Origin: RGIG7378 sp045588325
GTDB taxonomy: Bacteria > Bacillota > Clostridia > RGIG7378
Assembly (NCBI GenBank): GCA_045588325.1
Contig: JAZNEA010000078.1
Location: forward strand, 1-5,906
Direction: 5' to 3'
Length of the DNA: 5,906 nt
In this document: positions 5,553 through 5,906 of the stretch, piece by piece
How positions within the stretch are numbered: the stretch's first letter is position 1
Layout: every line of letters starts with the position of its first letter
Translations under genes and position numbers: made by a program
The notes under the pieces: model-generated
What the model saw: the letters and a program-made list of their open reading frames with translations, nothing else
What the model was told of the DNA's origin: nothing
The model's database searches: none

Positions 5553-5584
5553 TTATCTTTTGGTAGGGCTGCCTTTTATTTTTT
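5546..5584 (+). terminator. ZTP-controlled intrinsic terminator before purE
   Basis: GGCAGCC (5546-5552) pairs with GGCTGCC (5567-5573). The stem can extend by three pairs (TTA with TAG, including a wobble), leaving an 8-nt loop, and is followed by TTTTATTTTTT (5574-5584). Its 5' arm shares GGCA (5546-5549) with the aptamer's conserved CTGGGCA, so ligand-bound aptamer and terminator are mutually exclusive. This predicts purE ON when ZTP/ZMP is present. Confidence 0.92.
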
Positions 5585-5599
5585 GGCGAGAGGTGTTTT

Positions 5600-5906
5600 A
5601 TGAAAATGGTCGGTATTGTTATGGGCAGTGCCAGTGACCTTCCCGTAGTGGAGAAGGCTACTGCTACACTTGACAGTCTGGGAGTGCCCTATGAGGTTCA
5701 CGTCTATTCTGCACATCGTACACCGGTGCAGGCTGCACAGTTCGCCCTGCAGGCCAGGGAGAGAGGGTTTGGAGCCATCATTGCAGTAGCTGGCATGGCA
5801 GCACACCTTGCAGGAGCCATCGCTGCCAATACTACATTACCAGTTATTGGCATACCTTGTAAGTCTACTAACCTGGATGGACTGGATGCACTCCTGTCCA
5901 CGGTTA
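5600..5906 (+). CDS. purE: N5-carboxyaminoimidazole ribonucleotide mutase, class I (3' truncated by window)
   Basis: The first 102 residues of PurE, which converts N5-CAIR to CAIR in bacterial purine synthesis, normally in the cytosol as an octamer. The N-terminal nucleotide-binding motif is MGSASD (S10, D13), matching the substrate-phosphate contacts of the family. SAHRTP (37-42) holds the catalytic H39. AGMAAHLAGAIAA (64-76) is the class I signature and is unlike the AGRSN of class II carboxylases. GIPCKS (84-89) follows as expected. The class I type implies that a PurK partner makes N5-CAIR elsewhere in the genome, probably nearby. The start is supported by AGAGG (5589-5593), 6 nt upstream, right after the leader terminator. 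The remaining third or so lies beyond the window end. Confidence 0.96.
   Translation, partial: MKMVGIVMGSASDLPVVEKATATLDSLGVPYEVHVYSAHRTPVQAAQFALQARERGFGAIIAVAGMAAHLAGAIAANTTLPVIGIPCKSTNLDGLDALLSTV

Noticed and set aside
1..5906. A wholly novel defence, mobile or biosynthetic system
   Set aside because: Every gene belongs to a recognisable housekeeping or metal-homeostasis family and the intergenic regions are explained by promoters, two known riboswitch classes and terminators. The interest lies in regulation and substrate choice, not in a new gene set.

Overview
The window reads as chromosomal core sequence from an anaerobic Firmicute, most likely a clostridium of the Lachnospiraceae type. 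That placement is an inference from the moderate base composition, strong AGGAG-type ribosome binding sites, an iron-sulfur aldo/keto reductase, a tRNA gene with encoded CCA, and several T-tailed intrinsic terminators. All genes are on the + strand. I see no mobile element, CRISPR array, phage gene or defence gene.

Layout: (1) the 3' end of a probable purC (1-256) with a strong terminator at 293-322. (2) A single-gene unit for an aldo/keto reductase with two C-terminal 4Fe-4S clusters (444-1574), with its own putative promoter and terminator. (3) A free-standing tRNA-Gln(CUG) gene (1685-1758) with a near-consensus promoter and its own terminator. (4) A manganese-homeostasis operon: promoter, yybP-ykoY-class (Mn2+) riboswitch with a switchable terminator, the Mn2+ exporter gene mntP (2067-2645), and 9 nt later a SERCA/PMCA-like P-type ATPase (2655-5327). 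(5) A leader with a ZTP (pfl) riboswitch whose terminator overlaps the aptamer's 3' end, followed by purE (5600 to past the window end).

Two metabolite-sensing leaders dominate the regulation. The first should let the two exporters be made when cytosolic Mn2+ is high, which makes manganese a leading candidate substrate for the 'calcium-type' ATPase. The second should let purE be transcribed when ZTP/ZMP builds up, the signal of folate (10-formyl-THF) shortage during purine synthesis. The purine genes at the two ends are separated by about 5.3 kb of unrelated transcription units, each largely insulated by terminators.

The window holds no wholly new system that I can defend. The most interesting points are the strand-exchange architecture of the Mn2+ leader, the Mn2+-controlled pairing of two exporter types with an unusual set of ion-site residues in the ATPase, and an extra 5' hairpin before the ZTP aptamer whose 3' arm could also pair with the aptamer's conserved GGGCA.
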